64,000 nt of DNA from Bidens hawaiensis (taxonomy: Eukaryota > Streptophyta > Magnoliopsida > Asterales > Asteraceae), in the NCBI GenBank assembly GCA_021521415.1, contig JAIQDT010001097.1:615984-679983 (forward strand), given 5' to 3'. The position numbers were made by a program, and so were the translations under genes. Below are positions 1 to 13,401 of the stretch, one piece after another (the stretch's first letter is position 1; every line of letters begins with the position of its first letter). The notes under the pieces were generated by a model. It was not told the DNA's origin and did not search any database. It worked only from the letters and a program-made list of their open reading frames with translations.

Positions 1-520
1 GGGGTATGGTCTCACAGCGGTCGAGGAGACGGCCTTGGACATAGTCCCGAAAAGGAAAGGTTTACACGTGAGATCCTTTGCCGCTCAAAACAAATTTAAT
101 AATAATAATAATTTTAAAGGGTAAAATTTTCTTCTACAACAACTAATAATTAGTATACATTGTTTAATAATACATATTTAATTCACTACATTGAGTTATA
201 TATTGAGTAATGCATATTTCATTCACTATACTATCCTTTTTTTTACGACGAATTTCTTTTAATTCTTGTCATCTAATATAATCGATAATAATTATTATTT
301 AGATAATAATAATACCTATATATAATAAGCGTTAAGGTAAGTCAAGTTAAATTTAACTCTTACGAATCCACCGTAAAAGGTGGGCCACCAACTATTATTA
401 AATTATGCATGTGTTTGGTCTTAAATGGTGGTGACATGAAATAGGATAAGAAAGAAATTGGTAAGAGATGACAAGGACGCATAAACAGAGTCGTACCCCA
501 TTCCTCACATGGTTGTAACG
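1..520. other. AT-rich spacer, no gene seen
   Basis: The first half kilobase is AT-rich with short ATT runs. No convincing reading frame, splice signal or terminal repeat was recognised. Confidence 0.5.
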
Positions 521-527
521 TTATACA

Positions 528-1412
528 CATGTTTGGTCGCTATGCTTACTTCGCTTGCTTGCTTGCTTGCTTTAAGGAATGGAATGAATGGAGAATGGAA
601 TGGGAGAAAGAATGGAATGGACAAAGGAATGAAATTGATCTTTTTGTCTTGTTTGGTTAACATAGGAGAATGAAATGAATAATTAATTTATGTTAATTGG
701 TATCTGAAAAATTTTTTAGGAATGAAATAGAAATAATAAAAATATTCCTATCCCAAAATGTATATATTTTTACAAAAAACAAAAAAAAAAAAAAAAAAAC
801 CTGAAATGGTGACGGTGGTGGTAGCTCTGGAGATGAAAATGGTGGTGGCGGGTGGCGACGTTGGTGGTGGCGACGGTGGTGGTGGTGGCGGTTAGGCACG
901 GGGGTGGTGGTGGTCAAGCGATGGTAGCATTAGTAGTGATGGCGGTAGTAGGGTGGTGATGACAGTGGTGGGGGCTAGGCAGTGATAGTGGTGGTGGCGG
1001 TTATGGTCGGGTGGCGACGGTGACAATGGTTGTCGTGATTATGGCGACGATGGTTGCGGTGGTAGCTTTGGTGGTAAGGTGGTGATGGCGACGGCGGCGG
1101 TCAGGTGGTGATGGCGGCGACGGTGGTGGCGACGGAGGTGGTGGTGGTGATGGTGGCGGTGGTAGTCAGATGATGGTGGTGGTGGTGGTGGTGTCGATGG
1201 TTGTTAGATGATTGTGTTGTTGAGAAAGTAGGTTGAAGATGGAATGGAATGAAAAAAAAGAAGGGAGGTGGGAATGAATGGTTTTGATGGAATGAGATTC
1301 CATGTGTAATGGATGATTCCATTCCATTGTGCAACCAAACACCTCTTATTTCATTCCCACGTAATGAATAATTCCATTCCGTCTGTCATTACTGCATAAC
1401 AAACGCTACCTT
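528..1412. repeat. GGTGG-rich low-complexity block flanked by inverted GGAATG / CATTCC motifs
   Basis: The centre (about 800-1200) is a degenerate GGTGGT/GGCGAC microsatellite that would read as His/Thr/Pro runs on the minus strand. It is flanked on the left by GGAATGGAATG-type sequence (about 570-690) and on the right by the inverse CATTCCATTCC type (about 1310-1380). TGTTTGGTTAAC near 654 is mirrored by GCAACCAAACA near 1331. The nested inverted arms suggest a non-autonomous DNA transposon, or two nested ones, expanded internally by slippage. No clean target duplication was found, so the boundaries are approximate. Confidence 0.45.
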
Positions 1413-2227
1413 ACTTTTTAATACTTGCAAGCAATCTTTTAAAAACTGAATCAAACATTAACCTATCCTCAATTCGGTTCACTGGTTTAAACTGAAATTT
1501 TACAAGACGTATCGAATCAGTTTAAATAGAACTTTTATAGGATACATCGAATCAGTTTAAATTGAAACCGATCGGCCGTTTGGATTTGTAAAACCATAAT
1601 TCTATTTGAATTTTATTAGAGTTGTAATTATGTATTATAAACTTGGGAGAAATAATTTTTTATTTCGTTTTGAATAACATTGTATATTTGTATTAGTTGT
1701 AGTTGTGTATTTATATGGTGACATGATACATATATATTTGGCTGGATGAAGAGATGGTGGGTCAATATCAATTTATTGATCTTAATGTCATGCCTTAAAT
1801 TGCTCATTCCAATTCCGCCACATCTCAAGGGTGGTTGGTATACTTACGTGTCTTCAATTCTTTTGTTAGTTTTATTTATTATTTATATAAAAAATTGTGT
1901 ACTCGTAACTCAAATATCCCATAGATCTTTCTAATGGACGGTCTTTTATAACTCGCATATGCAAATATGAAAGAGGTGCTATAGACGTGACTAGAAGAGG
2001 ATACTGTAGTATGTGGCCTCAAGATCGTTTTTAATGGAAGGGGAGGGGAAATGGTGTGGTTCGTGAGACCCTTCCGATGTAAAGAAGAGAGGTGTAGTCT
2101 TCCACCTTTACTTTCGTATTTTGTTTCTCTTAGTTTTCAATTAAGGGTTTCAAATTAGAAGTGAAGAAATATATATTCATTTTAGTAAAACTCAAAGTTT
2201 AAACAATCATATGACCAAATAAAAGAT
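1413..2227. other. Spacer with a short internal duplication, no gene seen
   Basis: AT-rich DNA. A motif of about 20 bp (ATCGAATCAGTTTAAAT) occurs twice, near 1510 and 1548, beside GGTTCACTGGTTTAAAC. Short frames such as 1746-1934 lack coding character. Confidence 0.4.
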
Positions 2228-2230
2228 TAA

Positions 2231-2459
2231 GAGCATGTTTGAGATTAAGTTTGAAAAATGTTTATTGGCTTATTGGTGTTTTCAAAATGCCAAAAAGTTT
2301 AAATATGTTTGGCAATCACAAAAAACTTTCTTATTTTAACGCTTTGAAATAGTTAAAAAACAGTTTTCTAAAAGCCTCAATTCTTGGTTTTTCAAAATGA
2401 CTTTTTGAAAAAGGTAATAACCTAATAAGCATTTTTCAAACTCAATCCCAGACATGCTC
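2231..2459. mobile_element. Tourist-like (PIF/Harbinger) MITE, 229 bp
   Basis: The left end GAGCATGTTTGAGATTAAG and the inverse of the right end (GAGCATGTCTGGGATTGAG) match over about 30 bp with a few transitions, continuing through TTTGAAAAATG. The 3-bp duplication TAA flanks it at 2228-2230 and 2460-2462, as expected for PIF/Harbinger insertion (TWA). The element is too short to code and is a non-autonomous copy. The termini and duplication are seen directly; the superfamily is inferred from the target-site type. Confidence 0.75.
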
Positions 2460-2462
2460 TAA

Positions 2463-5400
2463 CTATCATATATTATTCAACAATATTATCCAACATTTTA
2501 ATGTAAATAAAAGTATCCAAAATAAAGTTTACATAAATATCATCAAATGATTCAAGTGATTAAGTCAAATATAAGGGGTGCTACAAAACGTACCATCTTT
2601 ATCCATTTTTACTATACATACCCCCTACCTCAAGTATTAAATTAAATTTTCATTCGAACACCACATCTTCCATTATTGGTCCATAATATTGATCAACAAT
2701 TCACTATCCATGTTTAATCTTAAACTAAAAAGTAAATAACGGTATAAACTTTAAATAATGGTTCAAATGTAGATACTAAATTTACACAGGTATTTGTCAA
2801 AAAGTTCACCCAAAACAGTACACATGTGTCATGAAGCTCAATGTATAAAATATTCTAATTTTCCTAAAATTTTGCAATGAAAGTAAATATTAGTAATAGT
2901 AGCAAGACAGAATAGCAAGCTACTAAATATACCTGCCATCTTTTCTTTTTGGAAGACCAAATCTTATAAAGAATAAACAAAGGAACCTCAAGCCAGCAGC
3001 AAATAAGTCTAACCATAAAAACAAAACAACAAACTACAATCAAACATGAATTTATATATAAAAATTAATAAAATTAAACTTGCATAACGATTTCTTATCA
3101 ATGCTCGCTATTTTGCTATGCTTTTCACCCATAGGACCTAAACAAGAGCAACATGAGTGAAATATTTAAATATATGCAATATGTAGCTTTAATAGATACA
3201 TTAAATGATATATTTTATTATGCCACAAATTTATTTTTTGTTGCGTAATCTTAAAGGTTTAGATAATGATATATAGGTGGGTAATCGTCTAAACCCTGTC
3301 AGTTTAATAAAGCAATTTATACACAATCAAGATGTTTGTATCAAGGGCGGATTTAGTATTGGTTGAGGGTAGCGTGCGCTATTCCTCAACTTTGTTGGCA
3401 AATTACATTTTTAACGCAATTATTTTTCTTTTTCGTTTTATGTATCGCCTACTCGTGAACAATAATTTTTTAGCTTGAGCTATCACCCAACTTTTTTTTC
3501 TAAACTCGTCATTGGTTAATTTGTATATCCGTCGATCTTCTGCGTGTGATTTTACTCCATTATAAAAAACACCAACATAGAAAGCTAGGAAGCTGTTGAG
3601 AAGAGACATGTTTTTAGTAAAATGACTTTGTTACTCTCTTGAATGAGTGTAACTCTGATAAGGAATGTTACAGTTTGCGTAAATGCTAAGGCTCCATTTG
3701 TCATAAATTTAATGAACCTAAATTACTAGAAAGCATGTTTGGTTGGTGAGTGATGAAATAAATTCTTTCTTCAGTCAAAAGGGTTTTAAACTAAAAAACA
3801 AACATGTTTAGTTGGTCATTGATGGAATTAAAATTCTTTCCTCAATCAAAGGATCTCAATTCATAATTGTCAAGAAATACATTGAACATATTTAATCCTC
3901 AACCAAAACGTCCTAACTAGATAGTTTTTATTTTTTTTATTTATACGTATCAATTTTAATTTAAAATGCTTAAAAAGTGAGAAGTCATTGTTCGATATTA
4001 GCAAGAAGGTTTGCACGACATTCACGTCAATAAAAATATGCATAAATAGCATCTACGTTATAAGTGTTGATTGTATAAACTTTTTATAATAATAAGTTAT
4101 TGTGTTACAATCATTATATTGTTTTGTTTCAATATATATTCTTCTAGGTTGACTTTTATGGCGTGGAGTGTCCATTGCAATCACGTAAATTTGTTCCACA
4201 AGACAAGGATATTGGCATGTCATTGGACAAGAGTAAGTCACCATTTTCGTTCCACGTCACAATCAAGAACATGAGAAGGAGTGGGCTTCTTAGAAGAGAA
4301 TGATTACGAAATATTAAGTAATTATACGATAATGATGTTTGAACATAAATAATTAGTAAGTTGTAATTATTTTAATAACTGATGGTTAATATATTGAGAT
4401 CCTATCCTATACATGTAGTGATAGATCTACAAATTTTCTTAAATGTATTCTAAAAAGAATTTTGAAAGGGGTATCTGAATACTTTGCCGTGAAAATTAAG
4501 GGTATCCCAGACATCTCCTTATGGATACATGTTTTATTAAATGAGAATTAGTCGTATTCATTGTGAACTTTTCTACCTACTAGATTTAAATTTGTAATAA
4601 CATATATTGCATGGATGCAATAAAAACACCCAACTTTAGTTATCGATAAACCTGATTAAATTCGAAAAAGTTTCTATGTAGAGGCAACACCTCAAAAAAT
4701 AAAATATATCGGGTGTCATATTTCTTCACCACCAAAGATAAATGGCAATAATAATATTGATAAAAGAAAAATTACTACATTGACTAGACATACTTTGGTT
4801 CCTCGTGGTATTAAGAATAGCATTGCACGACACTTCTTCCCATCATAAATTGAACTTCAGATTCCACCATTTTAATATTTTGGCAATGCACTAATAATTC
4901 AAATGTAAGGCACTAACTATCGATATTTTACTTTGAATATATTGGGGACGGTGAAACACCCTCATCTTATGTTAGATGGAAAAGCCAACTAGAAAGTGCA
5001 ATTGTCATATTAGCAAATCAACGGAGATTTGAAGATGCAATTGTTGACTATTAAATGTCAATAGTGAGGTCTTTTAGTTTGTGTTCTTTTATGTAAGTGA
5101 TTGATCATGACAAGTGGCAAGACCAACAAAAATTATATTCAAATCCTTATGTTGATTTTCAATTGATTTGTACATCGTATTCTTCACTTGCTCTCATTTG
5201 TTAAAATCATGATCGACCTCGTGAAAGTTTGATACTGACACATATGAAAACAATTTTCTTGGTCCGTCATTAGAGGCACGAAGATAATACAGACTGACTG
5301 ATCACATGGTTTATTTAATATGTCAAGTACAAGGGTATAACTAAGTTACTTTCTAAAAAAAATGTTAAAAACACCTTTATGACCACTACAAGGATCAAAC

Positions 5401-6765
5401 ATGTTATTCACTAACGAGCACACTATGGATCATAAATCCACATTTTAAAATTTTGAGACAAAAACCAATGTATAAACTTGTTCATATGATTATTTTTGTA
5501 ATTAACTCTAATAATTAATGTAAATGCAAATGTGAAATGTCTGTTAAGTTAAACTAAAATGAATAATTGTTTTAAGGGTGTGAAATCATTCATAACCTAA
5601 TCACATCATCTAGAAATTAATTCGAACCTCTAAACTGATACGTTTCCATCATAAATAAATGCACCAAGATTGTACAATCATGAAGTGATTAGTTTTGAAT
5701 CAGATTTCAATATACAACGAGTTATCCACCGAATGATCTTTAGTTTAAAACCAATCATATAGGTTTGAAGTTGACATGAATTGTATAACGACTAGAACAT
5801 ACGTAAAAAATCGATTAACTATTATTTGGTTTCAGTTTCACACCATATTTTGATCAAACTACACCATATTATGTAGCACACATAATGTTTGACGTCATGG
5901 ATGGGATTCCACAAGAGAGAAAGGGCCCAGAAAACTTCTACCACCGAGTACAATCTTAATTAACATGTTATGTAAAATAAATTATGAACAACGGCTCACA
6001 CATTCTTCTACCTTTTTACTTCTAAACCACACAACAAGAATTTTAAATTAGCATGCTACTCAATGTTGTGTTTTGTGTTTTGACATTATTATCTCTAGAA
6101 AAACAGTTAAATAAAAAAAGTCTATTTGTTACCTCGATTTAGATATGTTTGGTAACTAATTTGTATCATATAGAAAGTTAGAAAATGGTTCAAAGTGTGA
6201 TAGTAGAACTAGCTAGACATTGATCAATATTTTTCAATTGTTAATTTTGAGACGGTATAATAAAAAGTAAAGAAATGGTTGTAAGTAGAAAAAAAAAAGG
6301 AAGCCTCCATTGTTACAATTTATAATTGGTCTAATACCAAACAATTATTGTTTAAAAGTGGTTTTTGCGAGAAAACATCTTAATGGTTTTCATTTGGTGT
6401 AAAACTCCTTAAGTTGAGCTTCATTTAGGTTAAAGAAGCCTTATCATTCCCGATGCTATACCATGGAGATATGCTATTATAAAAGGTGGTACATGTAATA
6501 AATCTTGCCATGGACAAAAGGGCGTCGGAGGAGACACACACGAATTCTTCAATGTAGATGAATTACCAGACTACATGTAATATTCTAGTTTCAAAATTTT
6601 GGTATAATCTAAAGTGTAAAATAAGAGGTTAATGGTTATAATATTCCTGTAGAGTATAATATCTAGTTGTTTAAAAACTATATTAAAATTTATTTCATTT
6701 CATTACGATGTTGGTTCTATCATCATACTATCGTTTTAATAAAAATCTTCCTTATTAAAAAAAAA
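2463..6765. other. Long AT-rich intergenic region, no gene seen
   Basis: About 4.3 kb of AT-rich DNA without a convincing coding region. A diverged direct repeat of about 70 bp lies at about 3730-3860: copies at 3733 and 3803 share CATGTTT(G/A)GTTGGT and ATTCTTTC(T/C)TCA(G/A)TCAAA. The small frames at 3403-3609, 3870-4052 and 4053-4274 show no domain or splice context. Confidence 0.45.
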
Positions 6766-6769
6766 ACCT

Positions 6770-7112
6770 TAATATTGTTTTGTTTTTTTTAAACGACCAA
6801 CTAAGTAACGCCGGGTACTCCATACGCGGCCCTCATTGGCTAAAGGTAGCCCGAGCCGGCCACTAGTCCGGACGGACGGAGCGCCTAACGGTCCACCTAT
6901 TGAGGGATTCCCCGGATAAAACCCTACCCCACGCTCGCCAAACGGCACGACAGCGTGAAGCCGGTAAAACCGGGCGAGATCAGGACTCAAACCCTTGCAA
7001 GCCAGGGTCATCCTTCATACCTCCATATAAATTAATGATAGTAAGGTTTGAATCTCATACCTCTCACTAATAAAGTGAATACGCTATCATCCATTGAGCC
7101 ACATCCAATTTA
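6770..7112 (-). mobile_element. Probable SINE-like retroposon, minus strand
   Basis: This GC-rich island sits in AT-rich spacer. On the minus strand it begins near 7112 with GGATGTGGCTCAATGGATG, which resembles a pol III A box (TGGCTCAATGG). About 40 nt later comes GATTCAAACC, a weak B-box-like motif. A second tRNA-like motif, GGGTTTGAGTCC, lies at about 6985-6996. The unit ends in an A-rich tail near 6785 (TTTAAAAAAAACAAAACA). It could be one SINE of about 340 bp or a short one next to another repeat. The minus-strand frame 6769-7011 has no recognisable protein. Confidence 0.45.
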
Positions 7113-7335
7113 TCTTAATATCGTGTAATGTTAAATACATGCTACGATTAATAATATCCTGGTCACCTGGTGTAAATAAAAGACGCGTGTCACGGTTATG
7201 TTAATATTAAAAGCACATTCCCATAAACGAATAAAAAACTAAATTTCTAATTCCTTTTACCTTTGCCGCTATCCACTTATTATCAAAAATATAAAAAAAT
7301 AACAAATACATTACAATTACAGGGAGTGAGATTCC

Positions 7336-7343
7336 TATAAAAG
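7336..7343 (+). promoter_or_regulatory. TATA box of the pectate lyase gene
   Basis: TATAAAAG lies 187 bp upstream of the chosen ATG (7523). No other ATG lies between the expected transcription start (about 7365) and 7523, which supports that start. Confidence 0.6.
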
Positions 7344-7522
7344 ACGCTGCTGCACATTTGATACTACTCCCATTTCATTTATACATTACACACATTCCAC
7401 CTTCTTGCTCTACTTCCACTTCTCATCCCAACACACACACTTTAACTGTGTGTGTCTACTTATTATTATTATTAATATCTTCTTCAAAAATCAAAATCAA
7501 CTACTCTCTGTATCTTCCTACA

Positions 7523-10500
7523 ATGGAGCTACCTAACAAGAAGCTAGCGTTATCTCTGTTTTCATTTCTGCTTCTGATGACGTCACTCGTCGCACTTGCT
7601 TCCACTTCATCCACTGACTCTAGGTTTGTTTCTCTTAATAATCATACGTCATTTCTTCAATTTCACTCATCTGCATTACTCATTCATGACGTCATTAAAT
7701 TCGAATTATATTCGAACAAATTAGAGACGATTTACTGTATTTGTTGTTTATGTTACAGGACGAGTGAAATTGAAGAGTTGCAGAGCTCGAACAACTCGTC
7801 AATGGCTGCTAGGTAAATAACTTAACAATTACAAACTTACTTCACTGAGTCGACTCAGTTATTTTTGGAACCGTTGATTTTTGTTAATTAGGTAGATCTA
7901 CACCGTTAGATTTGTTAGTTTACGAAATTAAATCTCAGCCGTTGGTGTATCAAGTTCGTTAAGATCTGGCCGTTACTTTCCGTTGTTAATCTCCGGATTC
8001 ATGACGTTTTAATTCCCAAACAGCATATTCCAGGGCAATTACGTCATTTGACATAGATTCAGTTAATACACGCCTGACACCTGTTATGTAACCGTTAACA
8101 TTAACGGTTTTAATCATAACAAACTACCTCCGTTAGTCCGTTTTCTCTTTCACTCACACAACATTTACACGGTGTTAAACCGGTGCAGAATCTTGTTTAA
8201 TTTACTAAATTGCCCCCAGCTCAAAACCTCCTTATTATGACATTGGTCTCGTCTTTTTGGAGGTGTTGGCGTATGTAAGGGTGGTCTAGTGGCTCGCTAG
8301 ATTTTTTTGAATGTAATTGTTTTTTGTTAGTCGTTTAAAAAGAAGTTTTTTTATTCCAGCATTATTGTTTTTAGAAGTTATATAATATTATTTTAACAAA
8401 TTCGTGCAGAATAAAGGAAATTGAAAAATTGAATGAAAATGCCATCCAAGACGCTGAGGAGGTTGTCTCCATGGTTGAAATGTACGAATCCATCCTCTCT
8501 ATTCATATGTATATGTATATATAGTTACATTATAATTACAATATTAACATTATTAGTATATAAACGTTCATTATTTTTTTAATGAATTAGCTCTCACTGA
8601 ATTGATATATATATTGTGTTGAAACTGAAAGGTGCTGGTAATGACATTTAATGTGTCTGTTCAAAATTGTTGTCGTTGGCATGACAGATCTAACTCAAAA
8701 AAATCTTTATTTTCACTTATGGTTATTAATCTACCCCAACATTTAATGGCTTTAAGACATTTTGCTTTCACTTTGAAAAAACGTTTTTTAAAAAAAATGG
8801 ATTTTTGTTGAATAAATTGACAAAAACAACAAGATAGAATTCAAGGTAGCACCATGTGCTCCTGCTATGTAAAGCAACAGGACCCTAATTAAATCATACA
8901 CTATGTCCTCCCACATGGCTCTTGCATTCATATCTTTACTACTTTTTGCATTCACATGCATATTTGTGAACAGTGTTATGCAGCTGCAGAGTATGTTTAT
9001 AGAATGTAAAAGTAGTCATTTGGTCAAAGCAGTAATTTCATTTGGTGGGCCTGTTTGGTCAAAAACCCGTTTTACCACGAACCAAACTGATATTTTTTTA
9101 AAACGGTCGGTTTTGGCATGTTACTAGACCTGGCACGCCCGCTTTGCCGGTTTAGCTGTAATGTGACCATGTCTGTTAGGTTACACATTTTGGTTGTTGG
9201 TCATTATGTTAAAGGTCCCTGTTTGGCCACCGACAGAATACAAGTACATTAAAACAATATATAGTTCATGCTTTTCTAGTTTTGTGGTGCACCTTCCTTA
9301 AATTATTGCACACTATTCAACTGGCCCTCCATACTCACATGACAAAATTTAACATTATTACATAATAATATTATAGTAACATCAAAATGTTGCAAAACAC
9401 TAGTTTTTGTTTTTTACCAATTTAATTTGTGAGCAGGAGCATGAGAAATAGCACAGCAAGGAGAAAATTAGGGTACTTTTCTTGTAACACTGGTAACCCG
9501 ATTGACGACTGCTGGCGGTGTGACCCGAATTGGCAGAGGAACCGCAGGCGGTTGGCTGATTGTGGCATTGGATTTGGGCGTAACGCCATTGGTGGCCGTG
9601 ATGGGCGGTTTTACGTAGTGACCGATTCCCGAGACGATGACCCAGTCAACCCACGACCTGGCACCCTACGCCACGCGGTCATCCAAGACGAGCCGTTGTG
9701 GATTGTGTTTAAACGTGACATGGTTATCCAGTTAAAACAAGAGCTTATTATGAACAGTTTTAAAACAATTGATGCACGCGGAGTTAATGTACACATTGCT
9801 AACGGGGCTTGTCTAACAATCCAGTTTGTGACTAATATTATTATTCATGGGTTGCATATTCATGATTGTAAACCGACTGGGAATGCGTTGGTGAGAAGCT
9901 CCCCTTCACATTACGGGTGGCGGACCATGGCGGATGGTGATGCTATATCCATATTCGGGTCGAGTCATATTTGGGTCGATCATAATTCGTTATCTAACTG
10001 CGCTGACGGGCTTGTGGATGCGGTCATGGGCTCAACTGCCATCACCATTTCAAATAATTACTTCACACATCATAATGAGGTGATATTGTTGGGCCATAGT
10101 GACACTTATTTTAGAGACAAGTTAATGCAAGTCACCATTGCTTATAATCATTTTGGAGAAGGCCTTATTCAAAGAATGCCAAGGTATGCATATAATATCC
10201 TATCCGGGCCGGGTCAATTTGAACACATTTTGATCGATTTGTTTTTAATTTACAGATGCAGACACGGGTATTTCCACGTGGTGAACAATGACTACACACA
10301 TTGGGAGATGTATGCGATTGGTGGAAGTGCAAACCCGACAATCAACAGTCAAGGAAACCGATACCTGGCTCCTGTGAACCCGTTTGCAAAAGAGGTTACG
10401 AAGAGAGTGGATTCGGATCCAAGACACTGGCACGGGTGGAACTGGAGGTCAGAGGGTGACCTGCTTTTAAACGGGGCGTTTTTCGTCCCCTCTGGTGCGG

Positions 10501-10616
10501 GGGCTGCTGCCAGCTATGCTCGGGCCTCGAGTTTAGGTGCCAAGTCATCGTCACTGGTTGGTGTCATGACTTCCACTGCCGGGGCTCTTAACTGTCGTGG
10601 TGGCGCACGATGTTAG
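7523..10616 (+). CDS. Secreted pectate lyase (polysaccharide lyase family 1), five exons
   Basis: Pectate lyase cleaves de-esterified homogalacturonan in the cell wall by calcium-dependent beta-elimination. Exons by splice signals are 7523-7623, 7759-7812, 8410-8481, 9437-10183 and 10256-10616. Phases agree throughout and give 444 residues, normal for plant PL1. Residues 1-27 form a signal peptide with a hydrophobic core ([12 protein letters not shown]). The family's N-terminal region follows, then the beta-helix from about residue 90. Recognisable motifs are [28 protein letters not shown] (about 240-250) and [12 protein letters not shown] (calcium-binding aspartates, about 265-275). [20 protein letters not shown] holds the catalytic arginine region (about 322-341). 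The last intron (10184-10255, 72 nt) cuts the codon of the second arginine of RMPR. It is a multiple of three and has no in-frame stop. The family call is very secure; the subfamily is not assigned. Confidence 0.93.
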
Positions 10617-13401
10617 CCATATGGTAAAAAAAGTTACCTTGTTGATGCTATGGTGCAAAATATATAGAGTTTCATACCTAAAGTTGATTAATTATTAATT
10701 ACTCTGGTAAGTAAACATTTTACAAATTGCTTTCCATCATTTTATCATTGTTGCAACCTCGATGAAGCTGTCAAGTGTTGCTTAAGTACGTACATGTTCG
10801 TGTTATCGACATTGTGTCAATTTAGTTACTTTGGAGTCTTGTTATGTGAATTTGGATGGAAAACGTACTATTGAGTATTGGTATATTGAATTGGATATGT
10901 GATTATGGTCCGTATCTTTTTTTATTTTTTTATTTTTATTTTTGTGGTTTGTGTGATTTTGTTGCATGTATGATTTTACCTTTTTAAATGATCAAGTTAG
11001 CATTTTTAAAATTAAATGCTACAAAGTACAAAATATCAAAAGGCAAGTCTGAATTAGAAGTAGAATAGTAGATTCATTCTCGATCAATCCATGTGATGGG
11101 CCCGTCAAAACAGCCCATATGGATGTGGCCACACAATGGGCCGTCTATGGGATTGCCATCCGTCAGATGCTGTAGTCCTATAGACACAAACACCAATTAG
11201 GTGATTAGACCATTTGACAGAAGAATGGTGAAATCGGAGAGATGATGGAAGGTGGTTGTTGAAGACATGGCGTGTAGTGGTCGTTGCGCTCCTGCCACCT
11301 CTTGGCAAAGTAGGCTGCTGGGAAAGCCCCCTCCTGTCGCAACGGTGTGGGGCGTCACAGGCTGTTGCCCCGTGGCCAACTCGAAGGGGCTGGAGTTCGA
11401 TGAAGAGCTTTTTGGTTGTTAAGTTATAGCAGCACTCAGCAACATCCAACAGCTCCAATCCTTCTGGTTTGCACTAAAGTGGCTTAAGTAGCCCTGGAGG
11501 AGTCTGTTTATTCTCTCCTTCTGAGCTTTCAAAGATATACCGACTTAGGTATCTGACCAAAAAATAACGCCATCATGTTGGCGAGGGTAAACTTGGAATC
11601 GAACTTTTTAATGTGATGTTTATGGCTTCCTTTCTCTTCAAGTCGGTCTAGTTTGGAAGGAAAGATATAAACGATACACACTAAAAACCCCTCTTTTTCG
11701 CTTGTCCCCTCTTCATTTCTCCCCATAGAAAAATCTCCGGGATACCAAATTGCTTCTTTTCGTTCCAAACCCTTTCCTTTCTCTCCATAACTAAAACTCT
11801 GGAACACAGCGTTAAAGTGGCTAGCGCGTCGTTATCAATCGATGTACATGATCATGTATTCACATGGCTTTATTTCTTTTTAGTTAGTCATATGTTAAAG
11901 CAAAAAACAACATAGTTGGATCACTCACAAATAATAAAAACAAACGGGGTGTGAACGACTTTCACACATGCTATGATAGGTCAGATTGTAGATATATACA
12001 TATACAAAATATCACTCACATCAATTATTGTATCCACAACACAAATAGCAAATGGAAGTATTATATTGTCTGACTATAAAAGAAAATACAAAAATTGATT
12101 GCAGAGTTGGTGAATTAAACTACACATTATTTTAATCATGACACGACACGATAATACACAAAAATATGAGTGACCTGGTTACATGGTTGGAAGACTTAAA
12201 TCGACGATAACAATTTTTAATTGGTTACATAGGCATCCTTATTTTGATCCTACCACGACACGATACTTGCACTTACACATTATCAACCATCCAATCCTAC
12301 TACAAATCACATATAAGGCTAACACTCTTTCAAAGCTAGTTTGATTATGTTTTAGTATGGATTTTAGTTTAATTTTGTTTCTTAGGTCTAAGTTAGGGGA
12401 AAAATAGTTTGGTTTACATTTAGAAATTTGAGTTATGTTGCAGTGTGTTTAATTTTGCCCGATTTGTATGGAGTAGCTCGATTGACGGTGATTTTTTATT
12501 TGTATGGTTGTGTATGTATGTATGTATGTGTGTGTGTTAGCTCGTTTAATAAGCAAGCCCAAGCTCGAGCCTAAAGGTAACATTGTTTAGTAAACGGGCC
12601 TTAGTCCGTTATGTATATATAAATTAATATTAGTCTAAACGAGCTGAACCCGAGCAATGGTTGGTTCGGCTCGTGGCTCCGTTTGTGCAGAGGCGGCCCT
12701 TATCGCGAGTTAGAAAGACGTAGTTACATATTAATCTTTATTTTTAGAATTTATTTTTTCGTGTTTCATATATGAAATTACATCAAGTTTTTGTTTCAAG
12801 AAAGAACAAACAAAATTACAGATGAACTATATATCAGATAATAAAACCTGATCAACAATTACCAACCTCAATTAGGGAATATCCATTACATTATCAGTGC
12901 GGTCATCCTCATCATCTAAGTCAAATTTATTAAGAAACGAACACGAAACGAAAGTATTAGTATGCAGGTTAAAGAGCAAATCCAAACGGGCTACTCTTTG
13001 TGTAAATGTTGATTTGTATTAAGTATTAACAGTCAAATTTTTTCCGTTGTATTAATAAGCTTACTTTATGTTTGATTTTTTATTAGGATAATTTATTTGT
13101 AAATTTGTATTAGTAACCAAATCAGTTTATTAGTTATGTTGTGTTTTTTATTAATAAAGCAAATGCGCAAGCTGTAGGAGTTCTTTGTCACTAAATTGAA
13201 GTCAATCGCTTTCATTTCTTGATATAAATTTAATTGGTTTAAAGAGGTAAAACAATTGGTTTATTGATTGGTTGATTCGATTTACAAATACATGCCATGA
13301 TGCAGACTGTTTAGACCACGGGCCAAGTCTCAGATTCGGTTCGTTTTATATACCTGGGTTTTTGTAGCAGGACAGGGTGTAAGAAAATCAGATTCTACAT
13401 C
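10617..13401. other. Intergenic region, no confident gene
   Basis: This holds the 3' flank of the pectate lyase and then spacer. A more GC-rich patch (11090-11460) and a neighbouring stretch (11529-11807) have minus-strand frames of 117 and 92 residues, but no domain was recognised. They may be transposon debris. A GT/TATG microsatellite lies near 12505-12540. AT-rich DNA with GAGCTCG/CGAGC motifs (12540-12690) looks like an old MITE without clear ends. Confidence 0.4.

Noticed and set aside
693..1334. Minus-strand frames rich in His, Thr and Pro
   Set aside because: They are translations of a GGTGG microsatellite and have no start context or domain.
7358..7522. In-frame N-terminal extension of the pectate lyase
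   Set aside because: It would need a TTG start. There is no ATG between the TATA box region and 7523, and a signal peptide begins at 7523.
11105..11807. Minus-strand frames of 117 and 92 residues
   Set aside because: No recognisable motif, no splice context and no promoter; possibly transposon debris.
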